Assembly (NCBI GenBank): GCA_963709645.1
Contig: CAVPXP010000003.1
Span: 186,001 to 250,000 of the forward strand
Length of the DNA stretch: 64,000 nucleotides
Origin: DYRB01 sp963709645
GTDB lineage: Bacteria > Pseudomonadota > Gammaproteobacteria > Chromatiales > Chromatiaceae
Direction: 5' to 3'
This document shows, piece after piece, positions 24,474 to 35,515 of this stretch; the stretch's first letter is position 1; each line of letters opens with the position of its first letter. A model generated the notes under the pieces. It saw only the letters and a program-made list of their open reading frames with translations. It ran no database searches and was not told where the DNA came from. The translations under genes were made by a program, and so were the position numbers.

Positions 24474-26855
24474 ATGCCCGCCACGCAGCCCACCGCTACC
24501 CCACTCCCTGCCGACCAAGTCGCCCACATCGACGCCTACTGGCGCGCCTGTTGTTACCTGGCCGCCGGGATGATCTACCTGCGGGACAACCCGCTGCTGC
24601 GCGAGCCGCTGCAGGAGTCGCACATCAAGCGCCGCCTGCTCGGCCATTGGGGGGCGAGCCCAGGTCTATCCTTCATGTACGTCCACCTCAACCGGATCAT
24701 TCGAGAGCAGGACCAGGAGGCGATCTTCCTGGCCGGTCCCGGCCATGGGGCCCCCGGCGTCCTGGCCCCGGTCTACCTGGAGGGGACCTACTCCGAGATC
24801 TACCCCAACAAGAGCGAGGACGAGGAGGGGCTGCAGGCCTTCTTCAAGCAGTTCTCTTTCCCGGGCGGCATCGGCTCCCACTGCACCCCCGAGACCCCCG
24901 GGTCCATTCATGAGGGCGGCGAGTTGGGCTACTCCATCTCCCACGCCTTCGGGGCGGCCTTCGACAACCCGAACCTATTGGTCGCAGTGGCGGTGGGGGA
25001 CGGCGAGTCCGAGACCGGGCCGCTGGCCACCTCCTGGCACTCCAGCAAATTCCTGAACCCCATCCGCGACGGGGCCGTGCTGCCCATCCTTCACCTCAAC
25101 GGCTACAAGATCAACAACCCGACCCTGCTCTCGCGCATCCCCAACGAGGAGCTCGCGAGCCTAATGCACGGCTACGGCTGGGCGCCCCACTTCGTCGAGG
25201 GCGACGAACCCTTGGAGATGCACCAGAAGATGGCGGCGACCCTGGACGCCTGCCTGGCAGAGATCCGCGGCTTCCAGCAAGCCGCTCGCGCCAGCGGCGA
25301 GGCAACCCGCTGCCATTGGCCCATGATCGTGCTCCGCAGTCCCAAGGGCTGGACCGGCCCGAAGGTGGTGGATGGCAAGAAGGTCGAGGGCTTTTGGCGC
25401 GCCCACCAGGTGCCCCTGTCCGGGATGCACAACAATCCGGCCCACCTGAAGCAGCTCGAGGACTGGATGAAGAGCTACAGGCCGGAGGAGCTGTTCGATG
25501 CCGAGGGGAGACTGGTCCCCGAGCTCAAGGCCCTGGCACCCCTCGGCTCCATGCGCATGAGCGCCAACCCCAATGCCAACGGGGGACTGCTGCGCCGTGC
25601 CCTGCGCATGCCGGACTTCCGAGACTACGCCGCGGACGTCGCTACCCCAGGCACGACCTGGGCAATGAACACCAAGCCGCTGGGGGCCATGCTGCGCGAC
25701 ATCATGGCGGAGAACATGCAGAACTTCCGCGTCTTCGGCCCGGACGAGAACACATCGAACAAGCTCGACGCCGTGTACGAGGTTTCCAAGAAGCTCTGGC
25801 TCTGCGACTACAAGCCGGAAGACACCGACGGCGGCGAGCTGTCGCCGGACGGGCGGGTCATGGAGATGCTCTCCGAGCACACCCTGGAGGGCTGGTACGA
25901 AGGCTATGTCCTCACGGGACGTCACGGCTTCTTCGCCACCTACGAGGCGTTCGTCCACGTCATCGACTCCATGTACAACCAGCATGCGAAGTGGCTGGCC
26001 ATCTGCAACGAGATCCCCTGGCGCGCACCGATCTCGTCGCTCAACCTGCTGATCACCTCCACCGTCTGGCGCCAGGACCACAACGGCTTCACCCACCAGG
26101 ACCCAGGCTTCCTCGATGTCGTGGTGAACAAGAACCCGGAGGTCACCCGCATCTACCTGCCCCCGGACGTCAACTGCCTCCTCTCCACGGCGGACCACTG
26201 CCTGCGCAGCCTGAACAACATCAACGTCATCGTCTGCGACAAGCAGAGCCACCTGCAGTACCTCAGCATGGACGAGGCCATCAAGCACTGTACCAAGGGG
26301 CTGGGGATCTGGGAGTGGGCGAGCAACGACCAGGGGGTGGAGCCGGACGCGGTCATGGTTGGTTGCGGCGACATCCCCACCAAGGAGGCCTTGGGTGCGA
26401 CGGCGTTGCTCCGCCAGGCCTTCGCGGACATCAAGATCCGCTTCGTCAACGTGGTGGACCTGTTCCGCATCCAGCCGGACAGCGAGCACCCCCACGGCCT
26501 ATCCCACGCGGACTTCGACTCCATCTTCACCAAGGACAAGCCGATCATCTTCAACTTCCACGGCTACCCCTGGCTCATCCATCGCCTCACCTACCGCCGC
26601 ACCAATCACGCCAACCTGCATGTCCGCGGCTACAAGGAGAAGGGCAATATCAACACCCCACTGGAGTTGGCCATCAACAACGAGATCGACCGCTTCAGCC
26701 TTGCCATCGACGTCATCAACCGGGTGCCGCGCCTGCAGGCTACCGGGGCCCATGTGAAGCAACGCCTGCGCGATATGCAGATCGAGGCGCGCAGCTATGC
26801 CTACGAAAACGGCATCGACAACCCCGAGTACAACGACTGGACCTGGCCGGTTTAG
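24474..26855 (+). CDS. xfp: Xylulose-5-phosphate/fructose-6-phosphate phosphoketolase
   Basis: Thiamine-diphosphate enzyme that cleaves xylulose-5-P or fructose-6-P with phosphate into acetyl-phosphate and a sugar phosphate, bypassing part of glycolysis. The 793-aa product has the family blocks LLGHWGASPGLSFMYVHLNRII, GPGHGAPGVLAPVYLEGTYSE, LGYSISHAFGAAFDNP, VAVGDGESETGPLATSWHS (ThDP motif), and HQDPGFLDVVVNKNPEV. The ATG at 24474 has GGAGGAG 8 bases before it. Glycogen phosphorylase follows 288 bp downstream on the same strand, suggesting a link from glycogen sugar phosphates to acetyl-phosphate. Confidence 0.96.
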   Translation: MPATQPTATPLPADQVAHIDAYWRACCYLAAGMIYLRDNPLLREPLQESHIKRRLLGHWGASPGLSFMYVHLNRIIREQDQEAIFLAGPGHGAPGVLAPVYLEGTYSEIYPNKSEDEEGLQAFFKQFSFPGGIGSHCTPETPGSIHEGGELGYSISHAFGAAFDNPNLLVAVAVGDGESETGPLATSWHSSKFLNPIRDGAVLPILHLNGYKINNPTLLSRIPNEELASLMHGYGWAPHFVEGDEPLEMHQKMAATLDACLAEIRGFQQAARASGEATRCHWPMIVLRSPKGWTGPKVVDGKKVEGFWRAHQVPLSGMHNNPAHLKQLEDWMKSYRPEELFDAEGRLVPELKALAPLGSMRMSANPNANGGLLRRALRMPDFRDYAADVATPGTTWAMNTKPLGAMLRDIMAENMQNFRVFGPDENTSNKLDAVYEVSKKLWLCDYKPEDTDGGELSPDGRVMEMLSEHTLEGWYEGYVLTGRHGFFATYEAFVHVIDSMYNQHAKWLAICNEIPWRAPISSLNLLITSTVWRQDHNGFTHQDPGFLDVVVNKNPEVTRIYLPPDVNCLLSTADHCLRSLNNINVIVCDKQSHLQYLSMDEAIKHCTKGLGIWEWASNDQGVEPDAVMVGCGDIPTKEALGATALLRQAFADIKIRFVNVVDLFRIQPDSEHPHGLSHADFDSIFTKDKPIIFNFHGYPWLIHRLTYRRTNHANLHVRGYKEKGNINTPLELAINNEIDRFSLAIDVINRVPRLQATGAHVKQRLRDMQIEARSYAYENGIDNPEYNDWTWPV

Positions 26856-27062
26856 ATCGTCTTAGGCGATTGCCGGAGAATCATGTACCAGATGGCGCCG
26901 GATTGACGTCCGCCTTCAAGGAGTACCGGCAAGAGCATAGCTGGGCTATGTGACTGCTGGCGCGACAAAGTAGGCGGGGGCAAAGACAAGCTAGCTGGTG
27001 CATGATTTGACAGAAATCGCCTTAGCGCACACTTCAGTCCGACCTGGCTCCGTCCAGCGTGA

Positions 27063-27076
27063 CAAGGGGCCCCTTG
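27063..27076. promoter_or_regulatory. 14-bp perfect palindrome upstream of glgP
   Basis: CAAGGGGCCCCTTG is a perfect palindrome 68 bp before the glgP start, in the spacer after the phosphoketolase gene. It could be an operator or a hairpin in the leader. No regulator is recognised for it, and GC-rich palindromes also occur by chance. Confidence 0.3.
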
Positions 27077-27143
27077 CTTAGGTCTGGCATCCAGGCATAG
27101 GGCCTTTGATTGGGGAACGAAACATCGCCAACCCGAGGAAAGC

Positions 27144-29639
<2,496 letters not shown>

Positions 29640-29702
29640 GCCGCCGCCACCGTCCGCACGGTTCGGGGGCTGGGCCGAGGACGGCGGCCCAACCGCCGCC
29701 AA

Positions 29703-29760
29703 GGAGATGCTGATTAAAGCCATCCCTGGCTTGAATCAGCTCGCGCTCCCCGAGGCGCGA
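29703..29760. repeat. 58-bp intergenic palindromic repeat, copy 2
   Basis: Same 58-bp unit as at 1444-1501 (56 of 58 identical). The hairpin halves are GCTGATTAAAGC at 29709-29720 and GCTTGAATCAGC at 29729-29740, with 11 of 12 pairing. It lies in the glgP-tonB convergent spacer. A third occurrence of the core, in inverse orientation (GCTTTAATCAGC at 29835-29846), is inside a nearby hairpin. Confidence 0.75.
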
Positions 29761-29827
29761 CTCGTGAAGCTGTGCATTTTCCACGGGTTAGCGCCGTTGG
29801 AAATGGCGGGCCCTCCGTCGCCCGCAC

Positions 29828-29853
29828 GGGAAACGCTTTAATCAGCGTTTCCC
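29828..29853. terminator. Hairpin between convergent glgP and tonB
   Basis: Perfect 10-bp arms GGGAAACGCT and AGCGTTTCCC around the loop TTAATC, ending on the tonB stop codon. It sits where both glgP (plus) and tonB (minus) must terminate. No U-tract follows on either strand, so intrinsic termination is plausible but unproven. It contains the core of the 58-bp repeat. Confidence 0.5.
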
Positions 29854-30692
29854 TAACGCAGGTCAAAGACGATGGGCACCCGCACCGGCCAACGGGTTCT
29901 GCCAGTCCCCGTCGGTATGGGTCGGTAGCTACCGAGCCGGCGAAGTGTGTCCAATGCGGCTTGATCGAGCACAGCGAAGCCGGAGCCCTTGGCAACGCGG
30001 ACGTCGCCCAGACGCCCGTCGCTCTGAATGGTAAAGGCTACCGTCACCACCCCGCTCACGTCATCCCGCCGCGCTTCCGGCGGATAAAAGCGGTTGCGGG
30101 CGATCGCCTGCTGAAGGCCCCGCAGGTAGTCGCCCTCGATTGCCGCCGCGTTTGCAGAGCGCGCCACACGGCTGGCATCACCACCTCCGCTGCCCGAATG
30201 GGCGGGCGTGGCCGTATCTGGGACGGGCGCTGCGACGGGCTGCGCCCGTGCCGGGCTAGGCCTGGGCCTGGCAACCTTTGGGGCACGAGTCGATTTCCGC
30301 TTGACCTTGGGTATGGGTACCGCCTTCGGCTTGGGCTCCGGCGCCTGGGCGATCACCTGGGGTACAGGCTCTGCGGCGAGCTCCGGAATCGGGTCAGGAG
30401 CAGGCAGCAGTTCCGGGATTGGGTCCGGCATCGGCTCCGGCTCGGCCGGCGGCGGCACCTCCGCCAGTTGCTCCGGCTCCGGCTCGGGCTCCGGAATCAG
30501 CTCGGACTCGGAAGACGCCGTCGGGGCGCCTACCGGCGGTTCTGCGTCCGCGAACATCGCCAGAGTGACCCCAACCTCTCGGGCGGAGGGATCATCCGCC
30601 GCCACCCGGCCAGGGTCGACCCATAACAGGGCCGCGGCCAGCGCCAAGTGAACGGTGGCAGAGGTAAGCAGGGCGACAAACCAGCAGCCCAT
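29853..30692 (-). CDS. tonB: TonB-like energy transducer
   Basis: Periplasm-spanning protein that couples ExbB-ExbD energy to outer-membrane transporters. The 279-aa product has an N-terminal membrane anchor (WFVALLTSATVHLALAAALLW). A Pro/Glu then Pro/Lys-rich spacer follows (about residues 60-150, PEPEPEPEQLAEVPPPAEP), then the C-terminal domain with YLRGLQQAIARNRFYPPEARR and VTVAFTIQSDGRLGDVRVAKGSG. The start at 30692 follows the exbD stop by 17 bp. A longer frame joining it to exbD arises only because of a frameshift in exbD. Confidence 0.9.
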   Translation of the reverse strand: MGCWFVALLTSATVHLALAAALLWVDPGRVAADDPSAREVGVTLAMFADAEPPVGAPTASSESELIPEPEPEPEQLAEVPPPAEPEPMPDPIPELLPAPDPIPELAAEPVPQVIAQAPEPKPKAVPIPKVKRKSTRAPKVARPRPSPARAQPVAAPVPDTATPAHSGSGGGDASRVARSANAAAIEGDYLRGLQQAIARNRFYPPEARRDDVSGVVTVAFTIQSDGRLGDVRVAKGSGFAVLDQAALDTLRRLGSYRPIPTGTGRTRWPVRVPIVFDLR

Positions 30693-30709
30693 ACAACGCA
30701 GCGAGGTCG

Positions 30710-31085
30710 TCACTGGTCCCGGGTCAGGATGCTGACCCTCTCCAGCCCGCTCGCCTTGAGCAGATCGACCACTGCGACGAACCGCTCGAACTGTGCGTGG
30801 GCATCTACCCGGAGAACGATGGCGGTCTGCGGATCCAAGCGCCGACAGGCGCGAGGCCAAGGGGTCCAGTTCCACCGGCGCTCCGTCCAGGTAAAACTCC
30901 CCCTCGCGGCCGATGGCGACCTCGACCCGCTCCATGACTTCTGGCCTGGGCTCCGCTGTGGCCTTTGGCAGGCGGATGTCCAACCGCCCTTCGACCAGAA
31001 AGGTGGCCGTGGTCAAGACAATAGCCAGCAGCACCAGCATGATGTCAATGAAGGGAATGACATTGATGGTGTCCATGCGCTTCAT
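30710..31085 (-). pseudogene. exbD: exbD, frameshifted by one base
   Basis: ExbD is the single-helix proton-channel partner of ExbB. The N-terminal part (MKRMDTINVIPFIDIMLVLLAIVLTTATFLVEG) is a perfect ExbD start with the conserved Asp of the membrane helix. After residue 82 the frame shifts near 30835-30842. In the next frame the sequence resumes as DPQTAIVLRVDAHAQFERFV and ends SILTRDQ at 30710. The total length is 376 bp, one base more than a 124-aa gene. One extra base, probably in the TT/GG of GCGCTTGGATCC, explains it; a sequencing error is as likely as a real mutation. Confidence 0.85.
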
Positions 31086-31507
31086 GCCCCTTGTTGCCTC
31101 CGCCAGCGTGCCTGGAGGACCTCCACCCTGCGCAGTAGCGCGTTGTAGAAGATGATTGAAGGGATCGCGACGACCAGACCCATCGCCGTCGCCTTGAGCG
31201 CCAGGGCCAAGCCGAGCATGATGGCCGAGGTCTCGATCGCCCCACCTTGACCGAGGTCGTGGAAGGTGATCAGGATACCGAGCACAGTCCCCAGCAGCCC
31301 GACATAGGGGGCGTTGGCGCCGATGGTGGCGATGGCGGTGAGATGATCGGTCAGCGCAATGTTGAGGTGTTCCAGGTCCGCGAAGCGGCCAAGATCCACC
31401 CGCGCCAGGTAGAGAAAGCGCTCGATGACGAAGGCCAGCATGAGGAAGCTCATGAGGCCGAGCACGCCCAGAACGGCGTAGTCCAGATAGGCTTTGAGGT
31501 ATTGCAA
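31082..31507 (-). CDS. exbB: ExbB/MotA-TolQ-type proton channel protein
   Basis: Inner-membrane proton channel that powers TonB. The sequence LKAYLDYAVLGVLGLMSFLMLAFVIERFLYLARVDL and IGANAPYVGLLGTVLGILITFHDLG are diagnostic of the short ExbB type, and MGLVVAIPSIIFYNALLRRVE follows. A TTG start at 31507 (141 aa) is preferred because AGGA precedes it by 7 bases and the homology starts there. The frame continues upstream to 31630 but would run through the divergent gene. Its stop overlaps the exbD start (ATGA). Confidence 0.9.
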   Translation of the reverse strand: MQYLKAYLDYAVLGVLGLMSFLMLAFVIERFLYLARVDLGRFADLEHLNIALTDHLTAIATIGANAPYVGLLGTVLGILITFHDLGQGGAIETSAIMLGLALALKATAMGLVVAIPSIIFYNALLRRVEVLQARWRRQQGA

Positions 31508-31544
31508 CGATGGATCCTCGTGTGATGTGGCGACTGGCGGGTTC

Positions 31545-32240
31545 GTGACACCCTTCCTGCTCGCCTTTCTGGTCGGTCTGCTCAGCGCCCTACACTGCCT
31601 CGGGCATGTGCGGGGGTATCGTCGGGGCACTGACCTTCTCGCTCCCGATCGAGACGCGACGGGACTGGCCGCGCCTCGTGCTGTTCCTGCTCGCCTACAA
31701 TGTCGGGCGGGTCGCGAGCTACGCGCTAGCCGGGGCCGCCTTCGGCTGGCTCGGGCAAGCCGTCATGGCCACAGGCCACGCCGCCTGGCCGCACCGCGTG
31801 CTGCAGTGGCTGGCGGCCCTGGTGATGGTCGGGATCGGGCTCTACATCGCCGGGCTGGTTCCCGCGCTTCGCGCAAGTCGAGCGTATCGGCGAGCCACTG
31901 TGGCGATGCGGCTGGAACCCATGGGCCGTCGCCTCCTGCCGGTGGCGACCCTGCCGCGTGCCCTGATCTATGGGGCGGTGTGGGGCTGGCTACCATGCGG
32001 TCTGGTCTACACGATGCTCATAGCCACCCCGGCCCAAGGTGGACCCGCCGCCGGCGCCCTCTACATGGCCCTGTTCGGACTCGGGACCTTGCCGGCCATG
32101 CTGGCCGTCGGACTCTTGGCCGGCCGACTGCACGCCTGGGCGCGGAATCGCCGCGTCCAGGTGAGCTGCCGGGCTCAGCATCATCGTCCTCGGCACTGTT
32201 TACCCTGGCTTTTCAAGGATACAATGGACTGTCGTTTTGA
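31545..32240 (+). pseudogene. TauE/SafE-like membrane protein, three frameshifts
   Basis: A six-helix transporter-like protein of the sulfite exporter/cytochrome-oxidase-biogenesis type. The reading frame runs as VTPFLLAFLVGLLSALHCLG (GTG start at 31545). It then shifts one base before MCGGIVGALTFSLPIETRRDWPRL at 31606, and shifts twice more near 32161 and 32200 to give AGLSIIVLGTVY and then LAFQGYNGLSF. The MCGGIV motif after the first helix and GAVWGWLPCGLVY are family signatures. Each shift is +1, so extra bases in the sequence are likely. Residue conservation is intact across all parts, arguing against long-standing decay. Confidence 0.75.
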
Positions 32241-32277
32241 GCACCCGTCGATGGCGGCCTAATTTGGGGGATATGAC

Positions 32278-33190
32278 ATGACCAGCGTGCAACGCGCAGA
32301 CCCGTCAGCACCTGATCGGGACCTCACCGGAGCTAAGGCGCGTCCTCTCTGCGGCACGGATGGTGGCGGCCACGGACGTCAACGTCCTGATCATCGGCGA
32401 GAGCGGGACCGGCAGACAGCGTCTCGCGCAGGAGATTCACCGCCTGGGGTCCCAGGCCACCGGGCCCTGCGTCACCCTGGCTTGCGCCGGTCTCGCAGAG
32501 GATGGCTTGCGGCGGCATCTCGACGCCGGACCCATCGGCCCGCGGGGCACTTTGGTCTTGACCGAAGTCGCCGACCTCTCGGCTGATGCTCAAGCCCTGC
32601 TCCTCCGCTACCTCACGGCCTGGGAGAACGCTCAGCAGTGTCTCCCGTCCATGGGTCCGGGTCATTGCCACCACCAGCCGCGACCTGACCGCGGAGGTTG
32701 GGCTCGGGGCCTTCCGCCGCGACCTCTACTACCGTCTGTGCATCGTGCCGCTGGAACTGCCGCCCCTGCGCGACCGGGCCGGGGATATTCCCCTCTTGAT
32801 CGAGGATCTCGGCGCCCAGGCCGCCCGCGCGCACGGCCAGAGGCCGCCACGCTACACCGCCATGGCCCTGCGCCTGCTGCGCCGCTACACCTGGCCGGGA
32901 AACGTGCGCGAGTTGCGTAATCTTTGCGAGCGCTGGCCATTCTGTCGCCCGGACGAGAGGTAGCCCCCGACGATCTCCCCCAGGAAGTTCGGCGCGGTGA
33001 TGCCCCACACGGCGACGCGCCTGCCTTCCAACTGCCGTCCACCGGCATCAACCTCAATGGCTTCGAGGCCGAGCTGATCCGTCAGGCCTTAGCCTTGGCC
33101 GCAGGCAACAAGTCTCGCGCGGCACGCCTGCTGGGCCTGACCCGCGATACCCTGCTCTATCGGATGGAAAAGCACCTGATCAAGGCCTAG
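32278..33190 (+). pseudogene. Fis-type AAA+ regulator without GAFTGA, frameshifted
   Basis: A compact regulator (about 300 aa without receiver domain). The parts, in order: MTSV, then NAQTRQHLIGTSPELRRVLSAARMVAATDVNVLIIGESGTGRQRLAQEIH (Walker A-like), GTLVLTEVADLSADAQALLL, VRVIATTSRDL, FRRDLYYRLCIVPLELPPLRDRAGDIPLL, YTWPGNVRELRNL, and a C-terminal Fis helix-turn-helix (FEAELIRQALALAAGNKSRAARLLGLTRDTLLYRMEKHLI). Frames change near 32290, 32640 and 32930. The GAFTGA loop that contacts sigma-54 is absent, and the Walker A lysine is Arg. The family is clear, but sigma-54 activation is doubtful. Confidence 0.8.
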
Positions 33191-33471
33191 GAGCTTGCGG
33201 ACGGCCAGTAGGTCGACCGCTGTCTGGCAACAAACAGGCCGGTGCGCTCAAGCGAAGTCAATGAGTTGCGTCATGCTTGATGAGAGTCTGCAGTGGCAAA
33301 CACCGCCCGGCTCGTCCGCAAGCGCCGCTCCGCAGGGTAGGACGCCGGCAACAAAAAGCCGAATCTGAGACTTGTTCATTATTGCGTACGCGCATTGAGC
33401 AACCCGCGCCTAGTCGGCACCGGGCGCCCCGCGTCCAGTGGCGGGGCGGCACCTGGGTGTCTGCCGACGAG

Positions 33472-33858
33472 TCATTCCTCGCAAGAGTACCCCAGCTGGA
33501 TCAGACCCTCCTCCAGGTCGTCGGCCACCATGGGGTGAGCCAGCAGGTACACGGCGGCGCGCTCGGAGTGAGCCTCCAGGGCATCCTCCACGGCAGTCTC
33601 CCAGTCCTCCACGTCGTAATCCCCCCGCCCAAGCCACATCAGGGCGACCACCTCCGCGCGCTGCCTGGCGTTCATTTCCCCAAGCACCTCCTGCACCTCA
33701 GTGAGGCAGGGGTCCTCGGAGTGCTCCGCCAGGGCCTCCAGGGCCCAGTCCTCGGCGGGGATCTCGGGAACCTCCGGCAGCACCACCTGGTCCTGTGACT
33801 GGAACTCGTGGGCCTTGACGATCAGGAAACAAATGGTCTCGACGCGTACGTGAAGCAT
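33472..33858 (-). CDS. DUF3775 family protein
   Basis: A 128-aa acidic cytoplasmic protein. MLHVRVETICFLIVKAHEFQSQD at the start and LGEMNARQRAEVVALMWLGRGDYDVEDWETAVEDA in the middle match the DUF3775 pattern. The segment AAVYLLAHPMVADDLEEGLIQLGYSCEE ends it. Its role is unknown. The ATG at 33858 fits the family start. Upstream it diverges from the RNase J-like gene across a dyad-containing spacer; the 281-bp stretch on its other side, down to the regulator, shows nothing I recognise. Confidence 0.85.
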   Translation of the reverse strand: MLHVRVETICFLIVKAHEFQSQDQVVLPEVPEIPAEDWALEALAEHSEDPCLTEVQEVLGEMNARQRAEVVALMWLGRGDYDVEDWETAVEDALEAHSERAAVYLLAHPMVADDLEEGLIQLGYSCEE

Positions 33859-33941
33859 AGGGAAACCCTCACTAGCCCGCATGCAAGGGACCCTAAGAAT
33901 CCCGTAAGAATCCGCGGGGCCTTGCCTCTGGTCGGCAGTGT

Positions 33942-33964
33942 ACTATGGAATACTTATCCATAGT
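33942..33964. promoter_or_regulatory. 23-bp dyad in a divergent spacer
   Basis: ACTATGGA and TCCATAGT form perfect 8-bp arms around ATACTTA. It lies 83 bp upstream of the DUF3775 start and 125 bp upstream of the RNase J-like start. The symmetry and AT-rich centre suit an operator for a dimeric regulator. A direct repeat of TAAGAATCC lies just to its left. Confidence 0.4.
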
Positions 33965-34088
33965 GCCGATAGGGTTGCAGCCGCGGCCACTAGCCGCCCG
34001 GGATGGCGAATTCGCCTCGCATGCAGTCGCAATCCCCGTATCGGTTAGTCCGCCTCAACCCTGCCCTGTCCAGCTGCCCCCATCCTCC

Positions 34089-35504
34089 ATGCCTGCACCC
34101 CTCCTGGACCCGATCCCCTCCGCCGATGAGATCCTGTTCCTACCCCTGGGGGGAGTCGGCGAGATCGGCATGAACCTGGCCCTATACGGGCACGACGGCG
34201 CCTGGCTGATGGTGGATCTGGGCATCACCTTCGCCGGCGATGGCTTCCCGGACTACGACGTCCTGATGGCGGACCCTGCGTTTATCGAACGCCACCGCCA
34301 GCGACTGGCCGGACTCGTTCTTACCCACGCCCACGAAGACCACGTCGGGGCCCTGCCCTACCTGTGGCGGCGCCTGCGCTGCCCGGTCTACGCCACGCCA
34401 TTCACCGCCGCCGTCGCCTCCCATAAGTTAGCCGCTGCCGGGATCGACCGCGTGCCCCTGACGGAGGTCGCCCTGGGGGCGCGCTTCACCGTAGGGCCGT
34501 TCGACCTGGAGATGATCACCGTCACCCATTCTATACCCGAGCCCAACGGGGTCCTGATCCGAACGCCCGTGGGTGCGGTCTACCACACCGGCGATTGGAA
34601 ACTCGACGAAGACCCTCAGCTGGGCCGCCCTTATGACCGCGGCCGCCTCCAGTCCCTCGCCCGGGAGCCACTGCTGGCGATGATCTGCGACTCCACCAAT
34701 GCGGTCGTGGACGGGCACTCCGGCTCCGAAGGTCAACTGCGGACAGGGCTGCGCGAGGCGGTCGAGGGTTGCACGGGGCGGGTGCTGGTCGGCACCTTCT
34801 CCAGCAACATCGCCCGGATGACAACAGTAGCGCGCGTGGCAATGGATACGGGACGGCGCTATGGGGTCCTTGGCCCGGCCATGCAGCGCATGCTCGGCTT
34901 CGCCCGCCAGACGGGGTATTGGCCCCAGGACCTGCCGGCGCTGGTGGACGCCCGCCACCTGGCCCTGTTGCCCCCGCAGGAGGTCCTAGCCGCCTGCACC
35001 GGCAGCCAGGGCGAGCCCACCGCCGCGCTCGCCCGGCTGGCGGCAGACAGCCACCGCGACCTCATGCTGGAGCCCGGCGACACCGTCATCTTTTCCTCCC
35101 GCGTCATTCCCGGCAACGAGGCGGCAGTGGCACGCGTCCAGAGCCGGCTGCGCGCCATGGGGGTGAACATCCTGACGGATCACGACCAGCGGGTCCACGT
35201 GTCGGGACACCCTGCTAGGGAGGAATTGGAGCAGCTCTATTGCTGGGTCCAACCGCCGGTCGCCATCCCGGTCCACGGCACCCCCCGCCACCTGGCGGCG
35301 AACGCCGCGATCGCCCGCGCCTGCGGTATCCCGCGGCAATTGGACGCGCGCAATGGGGACGTTTGCAGGCTCGCCAGGGTCGGAGCGGGAGCCCGCGCCG
35401 AGATCCTCGGGCGCGTCCCCACCGGACGCCTGGCAGCGCGGGCGCATGACCTGGACCCGGTACCAGAGCCAATCCTCGCGGCCATGCGTGAGCAGGGGCG
35501 CTGA
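34089..35504 (+). CDS. RNase J-type metallo-beta-lactamase hydrolase
   Basis: A 471-aa metallo-beta-lactamase/beta-CASP protein. LPLGGVGEIGMNLALYG and LVLTHAHEDHVGALPYL (HxHxDH metal site, residues 80-85) match RNase J. VYHTGDWKLDEDP, ICDSTNA, GTFSSNIARM, and FSSRVIPGNEAAV follow, and VHVSGHPAREELEQLYCWVQP is the late conserved His block. RNase J is usually about 550 aa; this one lacks the C-terminal domain. It could process RNA or be a relative. The ATG at 34089 is preferred to an upstream one because the family N-terminus begins here. Confidence 0.85.
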   Translation: MPAPLLDPIPSADEILFLPLGGVGEIGMNLALYGHDGAWLMVDLGITFAGDGFPDYDVLMADPAFIERHRQRLAGLVLTHAHEDHVGALPYLWRRLRCPVYATPFTAAVASHKLAAAGIDRVPLTEVALGARFTVGPFDLEMITVTHSIPEPNGVLIRTPVGAVYHTGDWKLDEDPQLGRPYDRGRLQSLAREPLLAMICDSTNAVVDGHSGSEGQLRTGLREAVEGCTGRVLVGTFSSNIARMTTVARVAMDTGRRYGVLGPAMQRMLGFARQTGYWPQDLPALVDARHLALLPPQEVLAACTGSQGEPTAALARLAADSHRDLMLEPGDTVIFSSRVIPGNEAAVARVQSRLRAMGVNILTDHDQRVHVSGHPAREELEQLYCWVQPPVAIPVHGTPRHLAANAAIARACGIPRQLDARNGDVCRLARVGAGARAEILGRVPTGRLAARAHDLDPVPEPILAAMREQGR

Positions 35505-35515
35505 GGCCGCGCGCC

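Noticed and set aside
25316..26953. A 545-aa frame within the phosphoketolase gene
   Set aside because: It lies wholly in the coding sequence of a strong gene and has the Arg/Pro/His-rich composition of an off-frame reading.
29641..29700. GC-rich inverted repeat after glgP (CGGCGG, CCCAA, CCGCCG at 29682-29698) as a terminator
   Set aside because: The arms are only 6 bp, no T-run follows, and simple GC repeats of this sort are common in this DNA.
29853..31085. A 410-aa frame on the minus strand that looks like an ExbD-TonB fusion
   Set aside because: The linking part (GSADRHRSPGRCPRTV...) is not family-like. The correct ExbD end exists in the other frame, ending just before a TonB start, so the fusion is an artefact of one extra base.
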